The notes under the pieces are model-generated. The model worked only from the letters and a program-made list of their open reading frames with translations. It had not been told where the DNA came from and ran no database searches. A stretch of 53,064 nt of DNA from Endomicrobium sp. (lineage in GTDB: Bacteria; Elusimicrobiota; Endomicrobiia; Endomicrobiales; Endomicrobiaceae), in contig JAISWG010000002.1 of assembly GCA_031271205.1 (NCBI GenBank), positions 1 through 53,064 of the forward strand. Direction: 5' to 3'. The position numbers and the translations under genes were made by a program. Shown piece after piece: positions 17,587 through 26,761 of the stretch; positions within the stretch are counted from its first letter, which is position 1; each line of letters starts with the position of its first letter.

Positions 17587-18021
17587 ATGGCAAAATTTAA
17601 AAGAAGAAAACCGTTTAACAATTTAAGTGCATCGCTCGAAAATTATCTTGAAACAATTGCTATGCTTAAAAAAAAGAAAAAGTACGCAAGAATAGGAGAC
17701 ATAGCAAAAGCTTCAAATGTTAAAAGCTCCAGCGTTAATACAGCTATAAATTTTTTAGCTAAAAATAATCTTGTAACTCATGAAAAATATGGATATGTAG
17801 ATTTAACATATCAAGGAGAAACCATTGCGTTAGAAGTACAAAAAAAGCATGACATTTTATATGATTTTTTAAATAAATTATTATTTATAAACAATAAAGT
17901 TGCAAATCAAGAAGCTTGTGATATAGAACATTTTATAGGACTTGAAACCGTACGTAAAATAGAAAGATTACACTTACTTCTAAAAAAATATTCTCTTAAA
18001 GAAGAAGATATGTTAAGTTAA
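17587..18021 (+). CDS. DtxR-family metal-dependent repressor
   Basis: The 144-residue protein aligns with the first two domains of DtxR/MntR: a winged helix-turn-helix (about 12-75, ARIGDIAKASNVKSSSVNTAI) and a metal-binding dimerisation domain. Ligands by alignment are E22, H88, C111, E114 and H115. The C-D-I-E-H motif matches the Cys-x-x-Glu-His of iron-sensing DtxR/IdeR, not the Glu of manganese-sensing MntR. N19 replaces the usual Met/Asp. There is no SH3-like third domain, as in MntR. Its position in front of feoAB and a palindrome in the feo promoter suggest an iron-responsive repressor of ferrous iron uptake. Confidence 0.85.
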   Translation: MAKFKRRKPFNNLSASLENYLETIAMLKKKKKYARIGDIAKASNVKSSSVNTAINFLAKNNLVTHEKYGYVDLTYQGETIALEVQKKHDILYDFLNKLLFINNKVANQEACDIEHFIGLETVRKIERLHLLLKKYSLKEEDMLS

Positions 18022-18074
18022 AAAAAGTCACCTAGAAGACAAGTAAAGCTGAAAATATCTTTGGTTTGGTTGTG

Positions 18075-18114
18075 TTGCAATATTGTTTTAGTTTAAACTA
18101 AGATTTTTATATAA
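18075..18114 (+). promoter_or_regulatory. feo promoter with palindromic operator
   Basis: TTGCAA (18075-18080) and TAAGAT (18099-18104) are 18 bp apart. The perfect 14-bp palindrome TTAGTTTAAACTAA (18088-18101) fills the spacer and touches the -10. DtxR boxes are palindromes of the TTAGG...CCTAA kind, so this is a good operator candidate for the regulator encoded just upstream. Confidence 0.6.
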
Positions 18115-18130
18115 AACTAAAGGAGGCTAT

Positions 18131-18469
18131 ATGAGTTTTATTAAAAAAATAACAAAACAAATTTATGAGTACCTACATAAACATTGGATTAAAGTTCATT
18201 TCCAAAAGTTTAAATCTTTTAATAAGCATCTATCTTACAATGACACAGTTAAACTGAGTAATGCTGTCCCTGGTTTTTATAAATTTTCAGCTACTTATTG
18301 CAATGATAAATTTGCGAACAGGTTGTCTGAGCTTGGATTTATCCAAAATGAAAAAATAATTGTAATAGAAAATAAATGTAACAAAAGCGGTGTGATAGTA
18401 AAAGTCAAAGGTTCAAAGATAGTTTTAAATCACCAAGTTGCTGACAAAATACTCTTAAAAAGGAAATAA
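18131..18469 (+). CDS. feoA: Ferrous iron transport protein FeoA
   Basis: FeoA is a small SH3-like cytoplasmic protein needed for FeoB function. The 112-residue protein has an N-terminal basic extension of about 35 residues, then a FeoA domain (LSNAVPGFYKFSATY, RLSELGFIQNEKIIV, KGSKIVLNHQVADKILLK). The perfect ribosome site AAAGGAGG stands 5 bases before ATG. feoB follows after 2 bp. The extension is longer than usual for FeoA (about 75-85 residues) and has no recognisable motif. Confidence 0.9.
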   Translation: MSFIKKITKQIYEYLHKHWIKVHFQKFKSFNKHLSYNDTVKLSNAVPGFYKFSATYCNDKFANRLSELGFIQNEKIIVIENKCNKSGVIVKVKGSKIVLNHQVADKILLKRK

Positions 18470-18471
18470 TT

Positions 18472-20553
18472 ATGACAACTAAAAAACTTATTCAAGTTGC
18501 TATAGCCGGCAATCCAAATATAGGAAAATCCACATTTTTTAACAATTTAACCGGATCTGGTCAAGATGTTGGGAATTATCCAGGAGTAACTGTTGAAAAA
18601 AAAGAAGGCTTGAGAAAATATAAAAATATTGAAATAAATTTTATTGATTTACCTGGCATTTACAGCCTTTCTGCATTTTCTGAAGATGAAGTTGTTGCAA
18701 GGAATTTTCTGATTGAAAATAAACCAGATGTCATAATAAACGTTATAGATGCATCAAACATGGAACGCAATCTGTATTTGTTTACTCAAATAACAGAATT
18801 AAATATTCCTATAATTGTAGTTTTAAGCATGTCTGACATTTTAAAATCTCAAGGAAAAGTTGTAGATACAAAAGAGATGGAAGCTCAGTTAGGTGTTCCA
18901 GTATTTAATACTATTGCAAACAAATCAACAGGAATAGATAAAATTTTAGATTGTCTAGTTAGCTATTCTAAAAACAACAAATTTAAAAATCAGACAAGAG
19001 CTAAGATTGATTATGGCAAAGATATTAAAACAGAAATAAACAAACTTGACATTCTTATTTTAAAAAGCAAAAACTTATCAAAATTTCCTTCAGAATGGCT
19101 TTCCATAAAACTTCTGAGTAATGACCCGTTAGTTTTACAGATTGTTTCAAAAGCAGACAATGGAACAAACATTTTAAAACAATTGAAACAAAGTCAAGTA
19201 CACCTAAAAGAACATTTAAAAAAACTAGAAACAGATCTTATAAACATACGCTATAAATTTGCAAATTCCATAGTAAAAATAGTCATTAAAAAAGTATATA
19301 CTCAAAAAGTAGATATAAGCGAAATTATAGATACGTTTGTTTTAAACAAATATTTAAGTATCCCTGTTTTTGCTTTGGTTGTGTATATAATTTTTAAATT
19401 TACGTTTTCTTTTTCAATGCCATTTATAAAAATCTTTGAATTATTTTTCAACAAATTTGGGCAACTTATAGCAACAATAATTCCTCAAGGTCCTATAGAA
19501 TCTTTAATTGTTGACGGAATTATTGGCGGTATCAGTGGAGTATTCAAATTTTTTCCTCTTATATTGTTTATGTTTCTTGCTATTGCTTTTTTTGAAGATT
19601 CAGGTTATGTGGCAAGAATGGCTTTTGTAATGGACAAAATTATGAACAAGTTTGGTCTTCATGGAAAATCTTTCCTGCCTTTAATGCTTTCCACAAATGG
19701 TTGTGCTGTTCCTGGGATATTAGCTACAAGAACGCTGGACTCAAAGAGAGATAAACTTATAACAATGTTTGTAGTTCCTTTTATGGTATGCGGGGCAAAA
19801 CTTCCTGTATTTGCTCTAATTATTGAAACATTTTTTTCTGTAAAACATCAAACTGGAATAATGTTTATAATGTATCTGTTAAGCATGGCTATTGCGCTTG
19901 GCGTAGCTAAGCTTTTAAGCAAAACTATTTTAAACGGAGAAATATCTCACTTTATTATGGAACTTCCACCATATCATCTTCCAACCTTGAAAAGATTATT
20001 CCTAAAAATGTGGGAAAGGGGATGGTTATATATCCATAAGACAGGAACAGTAATACTCCTCACATCCATGGTTGTATGGTTTGTATTTGAATATCCTAAA
20101 GCTTCGGTAAATGAAAACTTATCCCAAAGCGAACAAGCTACAATACAACTTAAACATAGTCTTGCCGGAAAGATTGGAAAATACTTTGAACCGGCATTCA
20201 AGCCAATAGGTATGGATGGAAACAACGTAATAGTTTTATTAACAGGCTTGATAGGCAAAGAGCTTATAGTAAGCACACTTGGGACAATTTATGCTATAGA
20301 AGACAATGACAACCATCAATCTCTAAAAGAAAAAATAGCTTCTGATAAAAACTGGTCTCCTCTTAAAGGTATAACTTTCCTTATTTTTTGTTTAATATAT
20401 ATGCCTTGCATTGTTTCGGTTTCTGTGTTCTTTAAAGAAACAGATTCAAGTTTTAAATGGCTTATACTGCTTGTTATAGGAAATACTATTTTAGCATGGA
20501 TAGCATCTTTCATCGTATTTCAATTAGGAACATTTTTAAATCTTGGAGCATAA
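18472..20553 (+). CDS. feoB: Ferrous iron transporter FeoB
   Basis: FeoB is the inner-membrane Fe(II) transporter with a fused GTPase. The 693-residue protein has an N-terminal G domain: G1 GNPNIGKST (13-21), G2 in NYPGVTVE, G3 DLPGIYSL, and a degenerate G4 near VLSMSD. A helical guanine dissociation-inhibitor-like segment follows to about 270. The membrane part has two Gate (nucleoside-recognition) repeats around FFPLILFMFLAIAFFEDSG and LLTGLIGKELIVSTLGTIY, with STNGCAVPGI between. Length is normal. The next small gene encodes its Cys-rich partner. Confidence 0.97.
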   Translation: MTTKKLIQVAIAGNPNIGKSTFFNNLTGSGQDVGNYPGVTVEKKEGLRKYKNIEINFIDLPGIYSLSAFSEDEVVARNFLIENKPDVIINVIDASNMERNLYLFTQITELNIPIIVVLSMSDILKSQGKVVDTKEMEAQLGVPVFNTIANKSTGIDKILDCLVSYSKNNKFKNQTRAKIDYGKDIKTEINKLDILILKSKNLSKFPSEWLSIKLLSNDPLVLQIVSKADNGTNILKQLKQSQVHLKEHLKKLETDLINIRYKFANSIVKIVIKKVYTQKVDISEIIDTFVLNKYLSIPVFALVVYIIFKFTFSFSMPFIKIFELFFNKFGQLIATIIPQGPIESLIVDGIIGGISGVFKFFPLILFMFLAIAFFEDSGYVARMAFVMDKIMNKFGLHGKSFLPLMLSTNGCAVPGILATRTLDSKRDKLITMFVVPFMVCGAKLPVFALIIETFFSVKHQTGIMFIMYLLSMAIALGVAKLLSKTILNGEISHFIMELPPYHLPTLKRLFLKMWERGWLYIHKTGTVILLTSMVVWFVFEYPKASVNENLSQSEQATIQLKHSLAGKIGKYFEPAFKPIGMDGNNVIVLLTGLIGKELIVSTLGTIYAIEDNDNHQSLKEKIASDKNWSPLKGITFLIFCLIYMPCIVSVSVFFKETDSSFKWLILLVIGNTILAWIASFIVFQLGTFLNLGA

Positions 20554-20560
20554 AAACAAA

Positions 20561-20710
20561 ATGATTATTGATATGTTACAGACTGCAATAATAGCAATTA
20601 TCATAGTAATTGCTATTATCTTTTTAATAAAATATCTATTAAAAAATAAATGTAATTGTAACTGTTGTAAAAAATACTCTTGCTGTAAAGGCAAAAAGAT
20701 CGATAAGTAA
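20561..20710 (+). CDS. FeoB-associated Cys-rich membrane protein
   Basis: A 49-residue frame starts 7 bp after the feoB stop. Residues 6-23 (LQTAIIAIIIVIAIIFLI) form one membrane helix, followed by a basic stretch and a C-terminal cluster CNCNCCKKYSCC with six cysteines. This is the pattern of the FeoB-associated Cys-rich family, small proteins found directly after feoB in Bacteroidetes, Firmicutes and others. The role is not settled; the cysteines may pass or sense iron. Position, helix and cysteine cluster together make it convincing despite its size. Confidence 0.8.
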   Translation: MIIDMLQTAIIAIIIVIAIIFLIKYLLKNKCNCNCCKKYSCCKGKKIDK

Positions 20711-20731
20711 TATGTTATAATACTGGTGTAT

Positions 20732-22117
20732 ATGAAAAACATAGTTTTACCTAAAAAATACCTATCAATAATAAGTAAAATTGTTCTTTCGGCAAAAGAA
20801 AATAATTTTGAAACTTACATTGTAGGTGGATTTGTAAGAGATTTGTTATTAAATAGAGAGCCTAAAGATTTAGACATTATGGTTTATTCCAAAGACAAAA
20901 TTGCCGATAAACAATTCTCAGGTATAAATTTTTCAAAGATTCTTGCAAAAAAATACAGTTTACATGACCCTGTTGTTTTCGAAAAGTTTGGAACTTCAAA
21001 ATTGCTTATAGATAGCGAAGAAGTAGAATTTGTAATGCCAAGAAAAGAGTATTATAAATTTGATTCTAGAAATCCAGATATCAATCCTGCCAGTTTAGAA
21101 GAAGACGCTTTAAGACGGGATTTTACAATTAATGCTTTGTTTTTAAGACTAAGCGATATGACAATTCTTGATTTCACTTCCAAAAGTATCAAAGATATAA
21201 AAAACAAAATAATAAGAGTTGTAAACCCAAAGAACACAGAGATAATTTTTAAACAAGATCCTTTAAGGATTTTAAGAGCAGTACGACAAAGTTTGCAATT
21301 GGGTTTCAGTATAGAGACTACAACTTATGATGCCATGAAAGATTCGGCAAAACGCATAGATATAGTTTCACCTGAGCACATAAGAGAAGAGTTAAATAAA
21401 ATAATTATTGAACATACCCCCTCAAAAGCTTTTTTAATGATGTACAATATAAATTTATTGCAAAAAATTCTTCCAGAAATTGCAAGATTAAAAAGCTTGA
21501 AACAATTCATAAATTATCACTTTGATGATGTTTTTACACATACTTTAAACGTATTAGACAGAACAAGAAATGATATTACTTTAAGAATGTCAGCGTTGCT
21601 ACATGACATAGGAAAATTCAAAACACATAAAAAATTGAACAATAAAATATCGTTTTTAGGACATGAATTTGAAAGCGCTAAAGAATCTGAAAGTATTTTA
21701 AAAAGACTTAAATACCCAAAAGATTTTATAGTAAAAGTATCATCTATTATAAAAAATCATACATATCCCAAAATGTATACTAACAACTGGTCGGATAACA
21801 CAATAAGGAGATTTTTTAAAAGATGCGGAGATAAGTTTGATTCAATAATGGAAATCTCAAAAGCCAATTATGACAAAATAAATGATGAAAACAAACTTAC
21901 AGAGCTGAATGCAAGAGTTAAATATTTAAAACTAAAAAATATGTTGTATCTTAAAGGCGAGATGTTTTCAGGTAAAGAATTGATGGAAATATTTGATAAG
22001 CCAGCAGGAAAATGGATAAAAATTGTAAAAAATAAAATAGAAGAATTGCAAATAGAAAATCCGAAGATTACAAAAGACAAAACCATTAAAACTATCAAAG
22101 ATTTAAATATTCTTTAA
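20732..22117 (+). CDS. cca: tRNA CCA nucleotidyltransferase with HD domain
   Basis: A class II nucleotidyltransferase of about 461 residues. The catalytic head reads IVGGFVRDLLL, then DLDIMVY with the two metal aspartates, then RRDFTINALF and DPLRILRAVRQSLQLGF. A C-terminal HD domain (LLHDIGKF) may clip 2',3'-cyclic phosphates. Sequence alone cannot separate CCA-adding from A-adding or poly(A) polymerase activity. None of the five tRNA genes in this window encodes CCA, so a CCA-adding role is strongly implied. The frame opens at GTG 20726; I choose ATG 20732. A TATAAT at 20716-20721 could give an extra promoter. Confidence 0.9.
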   Translation: MKNIVLPKKYLSIISKIVLSAKENNFETYIVGGFVRDLLLNREPKDLDIMVYSKDKIADKQFSGINFSKILAKKYSLHDPVVFEKFGTSKLLIDSEEVEFVMPRKEYYKFDSRNPDINPASLEEDALRRDFTINALFLRLSDMTILDFTSKSIKDIKNKIIRVVNPKNTEIIFKQDPLRILRAVRQSLQLGFSIETTTYDAMKDSAKRIDIVSPEHIREELNKIIIEHTPSKAFLMMYNINLLQKILPEIARLKSLKQFINYHFDDVFTHTLNVLDRTRNDITLRMSALLHDIGKFKTHKKLNNKISFLGHEFESAKESESILKRLKYPKDFIVKVSSIIKNHTYPKMYTNNWSDNTIRRFFKRCGDKFDSIMEISKANYDKINDENKLTELNARVKYLKLKNMLYLKGEMFSGKELMEIFDKPAGKWIKIVKNKIEELQIENPKITKDKTIKTIKDLNIL

Positions 22118-24264
22118 TACATCTGAGATAGCAAATATCAAAAACGACATATAGATTTGACCATCAAATTAAAAAAACAAGAATCTGGAGATGATATTGA
22201 AAAAATAAAAGAAAAAGTATTATTTTAACAATCAAAGCAGGCACAACAACCAGTAACAGGAAAGTAAAAGTATTAGGAATGCTTGAACATGCATCTCAAC
22301 TTTGCTGATTTTTACATTAATTAAAGTATTTGACAGGAAGATTAAATATATTAATTAACATATATTCATGTATAAGCACATGTATATATGTATATATTAA
22401 AGATCGTGTTGTATATTATATATAAAAAGAGAGTAAACTTTTAGATATGAAAGAAGTAGTAGCTCTTATAAATCAAAAAAGACGGAGCAGTAAAGGCTAC
22501 AACAACACATGTTATCGTGAGGTTTTAAAAAAAACTGACATAATGCGCGGCGATAAAAGTAAAACTAAGAAACTAGACTTGTTATGCAAAGCTATATCTT
22601 CGTCTAGAGAAAGACCAAAACAAAACCTACTTCATGGGATACTAACTGTAAACGTGTCAGTTATCCTCAAAATTTGTAGTTATTGCCTTTACAAGTAGAA
22701 CGGCTCAATTTAAACGGAAATAAAGCAGCATTGAAAAAATAATAAAAATTATACGCAAATACCGCAATAAAGAACTGACAGTAAAAATTTTATTTTACTA
22801 ACAAGATTTAAAAAAGGCAAGATTAAATAAGGATCTTGCTGTGGGGTAATTCAGGAGTTTTCAAAAAAATTAAACACTAAGTTTATAAAACAAGCATAAA
22901 AGAGATTATATAGAGTATATATATAGTATGTAAAGTCCAGATAATGCAAAAATCAATATTTTACTGTGCCATAAAGAGCAATTGTAACAACTAAAACTGT
23001 GAGTTCTTTATATATAGAGTTTTGCAAAAATAATAAATATAAAACATGCAGATGATTAAAAAATAAATGGATGAAAAGTTTTGTATAAAAAACTAGAGGT
23101 TAGATAGATCAGCCGGCAGGATTAGTTTTTATTAGCATCATGCCAAAATAAACTAAAGCTAAAAAGAGAACAAAAAAAAGAGCATGGTGCTGCATTTTAT
23201 TAGTAAGGACATCTGTTAATATGGCAAGAGATACAAATAACTAACAAAAGCTGTGAGTAAAATGGTTTTTTCTAGAGACGTGACAAAAAGAAATATAATT
23301 AATAAAACGGAAGTTTAAACTCTCTTTGGTGATCTAGGCTTTTAAACAATTTTAAAAAAACGTTAAAATACAAAAAGTACTTGCAAGTGTATGCTAGGAC
23401 GGTTTTTATATTAACCTGGTTTCTACCAGTAGTGTTTGTACAACAAAATACAACGCAGTTAATAAAGTCGCTGGAAACAGAAGTTTTTTCCTAAAGCTTA
23501 TATAAAAAATGCACTGGTAAATGATGAGATGAATTTTGGAATTATTTCAAGTAGCAAAAACAGAAGAGTTTAAAGTTAAAAAGTGGCTGGCATATGTTAA
23601 ATCTTCCTATTTTTCATCGCAGAAAAAGCGATATTAATGTTATAAAATAAAAGAAATATTAAAAATTATTGCAACTTTCAACTATCAAGCATTTTTTAAT
23701 TTAATTTCCTTAAAACTTAACCTTATATCATCGTCAAATCAAGTATATCAATTAATTTGTAATCTAAAAATTTATCTAAATTTCTAAACGGTACAATTAT
23801 AAATGATATGTTAGAGTTTAGCAATGATAGTATGCTTTAGAGTTTTTTAACTAATTTAAAATAAAATATACAATCCGACTATAAACCAAACTCTTACTCA
23901 TCTAAATACTCTGATACTATATATATTAGTATCATCTGAAAACTCTTCAACAAAAAAGCAATTTATATTTATTTATACAGTTAGCAAACTGTTTGTTTAT
24001 GGTAAATATCTATCAAAGTAATAAGCACTCTTACTCTTAATATGACGCTGTCTTTTAAAATAATTAAATATCATAGTTAAATGCAACACGACACTAATAA
24101 GTGCTAGTGTGCAAATAATAATATATAATCATATTTATTTAGATTTTTATATTTTCAACCATGAACAACATAAAATATAGACCTAGTTATTTAATCTTGT
24201 AAACTTTATGCATCTGTACTATAAATAAATATTTGGATGCACTTTTCTAGCTTAATTATAAAAT
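22118..24264. other. 2.1-kb gap with unidentified debris
   Basis: No intact gene. Plus-strand pieces that might be coding remains are IKAGTTTSNRKVKVLGMLEH (about 22235-22295), an 83-codon frame at 22447-22698 starting MKEVVALINQKRRSSKGYNN, and LTWFLPVVFVQQNTTQLIKS (about 23415-23475). None resembles a family I recognise, and stops break all longer readings. The 83-codon frame has no clear ribosome site. I see no IS ends, tRNAs or CRISPR repeats. Confidence 0.4.
22358..22391. repeat. Inverted repeat downstream of cca
   Basis: Arms 22358-22371 and 22378-22391 match at 13 of 14 positions around the loop ATAAGC. The size is like the hairpin at 2968-3001. It may serve as a transcript-end hairpin, but lacks a T-run, and the sequence is almost pure AT/TA alternation, so chance is possible. 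Confidence 0.35.
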
Positions 24265-24851
24265 TTATAAAGGCCTATTATGTTTGGGAATATTTTTGTC
24301 AATAGATAACTGAAGAATTAAATATATATTTCTTGAGGTACTTTTTATGAGTTCGGCTGACTTATTTATTTCTTGTAATTTAGTATTTTTTTGCTACAAC
24401 AACAAACGCCTTATTTTGGCAATTTTTAAAACTTTTCTACCATCTGTCCAAAAGGCTTTACCGCATTCCAAAGTAAAATTAAAATCCATTGAAACAACAT
24501 CGCAGAATGAAATTTTACTTTTTTTTAAATTTTTAAATAATGTTTGGTAACAATTCTTTTAAAGAATCAACATAAATCAATGGCTCACCTCCCGTAATTG
24601 AAACATACGATTTATTAATATATCTACCGATTAAAAACGCTTTTGTTTTTAGCATAAACGAAGCAAATCTTTTTTAATATTTCATCTAGAGCTCAAAATA
24701 TTTTACTTTTTTGAAATACGGCCAAATTATGATATATCGCCACAATACCTGCATTTTAGATTGCGACCTGTAAAGCGTAAAAACTTAAGGAAGTCCAAGT
24801 GTATATAGTTTTCCTTTTTATCCTTGAAATGAAAAAATATTTCATATACAT
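24265..24851 (-). pseudogene. queE: Dead queE (7-carboxy-7-deazaguanine synthase)
   Basis: The minus strand still reads FLRFTGRNLKCRYCGD, equivalent to the radical-SAM CxxxCxxC site of QueE, but with the first Cys changed to Arg. SYVSITGGEPLIYVDSLKEL is the GGEP motif. DVVSMDFNFTLECGKAFWTD and GRKVLKIAKI form the conserved C-terminal half, followed by SAELIKSTSRNIYLILQ. Several frameshifts and stops lie between these. The end is at TAA 24265. QueE converts CPH4, the QueD product, to CDG, so the preQ0 path is cut here. It lies right after queC in the same direction, in the usual cluster order. Confidence 0.85.
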
Positions 24852-24875
24852 TGGACTTTTATTACAAATGACACT

Positions 24876-25510
24876 TCATTTCCTTCCTAGCGCAAGATCA
24901 ATCAATTTTGCTTCTTTTAAAACATTTTGCTCTCAGGATTTTACACGAGAATCGCATTTCACAAAGCAAGGTTTATACTATAACTGTTGTAACAAATCCA
25001 TATATACTTTCATATGGAACATTTTAATTTTGTTTCAAGTTTTATTATTTGATTATTTATTTAAAAGCGTAGCTTGAATCGTTATTTTTGTTTTTAAAGA
25101 TTTTAAAAGATTGTTGTACGCTTTTATAAATCCAGAGCCCGTTCAAGATTGGTCATGATAATTCGAAAAATCTACGGCATTAACACCAATAAAAAATTGT
25201 TTCTGTATTTATTGACTCTGTACATAAGAAATAAAGAACGTATTTCTGCCAGAAACATAGATAAGAGGAACAAGTTTTGAAAAGAAGTTTATAATTGGAA
25301 TTTTCTTATTTTTTTGTCAAAGCATCATTAGATCAAGGAAGAAACAGATTTACAATAAAATACTCAGCTTTAACAGTTTCTGCAATTTTGAGAGCTGCTT
25401 TTTATCTCTTTCTTTGTGTTTTGTTGATAAACCATAATCAAATATGACAACAACTGCCTCAAAAAAATATTTAAATATCTAAAAATTCTACTAGAAATTT
25501 CAACAACATC
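24876..25510 (-). pseudogene. queC: Dead queC (preQ0 synthase)
   Basis: Minus-strand pieces in order: VVIFDYGLSTKHKERDKK (family: FdYGQrh..E...A), KIAETVKAEYFIVNL, YVSGRNTFFISY (family: VPGRNtiFLs.A), TIFIGVNAVDFSNYHDQS (family: i.iGvnavDYSGYPDCR), and CFVKCDS...EAKLIDLALGRK ending at TGA 24876. Stops and shifts separate them, and the N-terminal GGLDS loop is not recognisable. QueC uses ATP and ammonia to turn CDG into preQ0. With queE also dead, the cell cannot make queuosine precursor by this route. Confidence 0.82.
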
Positions 25511-26233
25511 CCATCACTAGTTCATAGAGTAGTGATGGAAATATTTTTGGCTAAACCAACTTTGAAATCAGTTCCAAACATCCATTCTTAAAACTCTTAT
25601 CTTTTTCATACAAATTCATACAATACTTGCAAAAGCATTATAAAATTTTAGGTATTGTATTTCTAAATACACACACAAAATTACTTAAAAACTATCTTAT
25701 CTTCAATTCCCAGCTTCTGAAAAGTTATTCAGAACAATAAAATACCTCATAACTTTATGCTTTTAATTGCTATCATGTGATCTTCTTTTTCTTTTTATTT
25801 TGTCTCCAGAATATCACAACAATTATTTTTAAACCATGTATGTTGAAAATTTCTGTTAGAAATAAAATGCTTGTTTTTTTAAAATGGTCCAAAACTCCAC
25901 GGAAAAAATCTTAAATTATTATTTTCATAATAACTACGCCGACTAAAACATATTCTTTTAAAATAAATTCTTTCTAATTCTAAAATTTACAAAACCTATA
26001 CTACATCTTCCACAATAACATCTACAGTTTAGAATATTAAATATTTTTACCAAGTGTTAATTATTGTGTATTCTTTTCAAATTACCGTCTAACCAACACA
26101 AAAACACGACATTAGACTCCCATCATCAATATAACTTGTACTGTTTTGACTATTTTGAGCTTCTTTATTTTATTGCTTTGCTAATTCAAACATCGAGCGC
26201 AAATAAATACCATCTATAAAATACAGTGGTCAG
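25511..26233. other. 720-bp gap between queD and dead queC
   Basis: No intact gene. A 9-bp perfect inverted repeat (CCATCACTA/TAGTGATGG, 25511-25519 and 25530-25538) sits at the edge of the queC remains; on the plus strand it is followed by AAATATTTTT. Directly below queD the minus strand ends one reading with DGIYLRSMFELAKQ and a stop at about 26177. These may be fragments of another dead gene of the que cluster, not identified. Confidence 0.4.
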
Positions 26234-26602
26234 TTACATACTAATGACAGCCGAAGAGAACTCATTTTCCCAAACTTCAACCTCGCATACTTTTGCAGTT
26301 TTAGTTTCTATTTGTTTTAGTTGTTCATAAATAAACGCTGCTATATTTTCCGCTGTAGGATTAATTTTATTAAAAGGATCTATTTCATTTAAAAATTTAT
26401 GGTCTAGATAGGAAATAATTTGATTAAGACATTTCTTTATATTTGTAAAATCTATAAGCATACCGGCATTATCAAGTTTTGAACCGGAAAAAGCCGCCTT
26501 TATCTTCCAATTATGCCCATGAAGATTTTCGCATTTGCCTTCATACTCTCTAAGACAGTGTGCTGAGGCAAAATTTTTAGTTACTGAAAGTTTGTATTTC
26601 AC
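26234..26602 (-). CDS. queD: 6-carboxytetrahydropterin synthase QueD
   Basis: QueD converts dihydroneopterin triphosphate to 6-carboxy-tetrahydropterin, the first committed step to queuosine. The 122-residue protein has zinc ligands H15 (FASAHC), H28 and H30 in the QueD-type motif C24-ENLHGH with catalytic Cys24, then GMLIDFTNIK, YLDHKFLN and EVEVWENEFSS. The start is GTG with AAAGGA close upstream. Its partners queE and queC downstream are dead. QueD may be in early decay, or kept for another pterin reaction such as tetrahydrofolate synthesis, where related PTPS proteins can act. The CxxxHGH motif argues for the classical QueD activity. Confidence 0.92.
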   Translation of the reverse strand: MKYKLSVTKNFASAHCLREYEGKCENLHGHNWKIKAAFSGSKLDNAGMLIDFTNIKKCLNQIISYLDHKFLNEIDPFNKINPTAENIAAFIYEQLKQIETKTAKVCEVEVWENEFSSAVISM

Positions 26603-26761
26603 TTTTCCTTTATTTCACCAAACACGTTTTATCTGACTTTACTGTAACAATCAGTTTATAATAACATAAAAATACACGTTTTTCTCGCTTTTTCAAAAAA
26701 TTTTTTAGATCTTTTATTCACTTTGCTAATATATCAAAGACAACATATATCTTCTTTTCAT

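Noticed and set aside
24347-24550. 67-codon plus-strand frame
   Set aside because: Antisense to the queE pseudogene, whose minus-strand reading is clearly protein-like.
24799-25077. 92-codon plus-strand frame
   Set aside because: It is antisense to the start of dead queE and to dead queC, and has no family resemblance.
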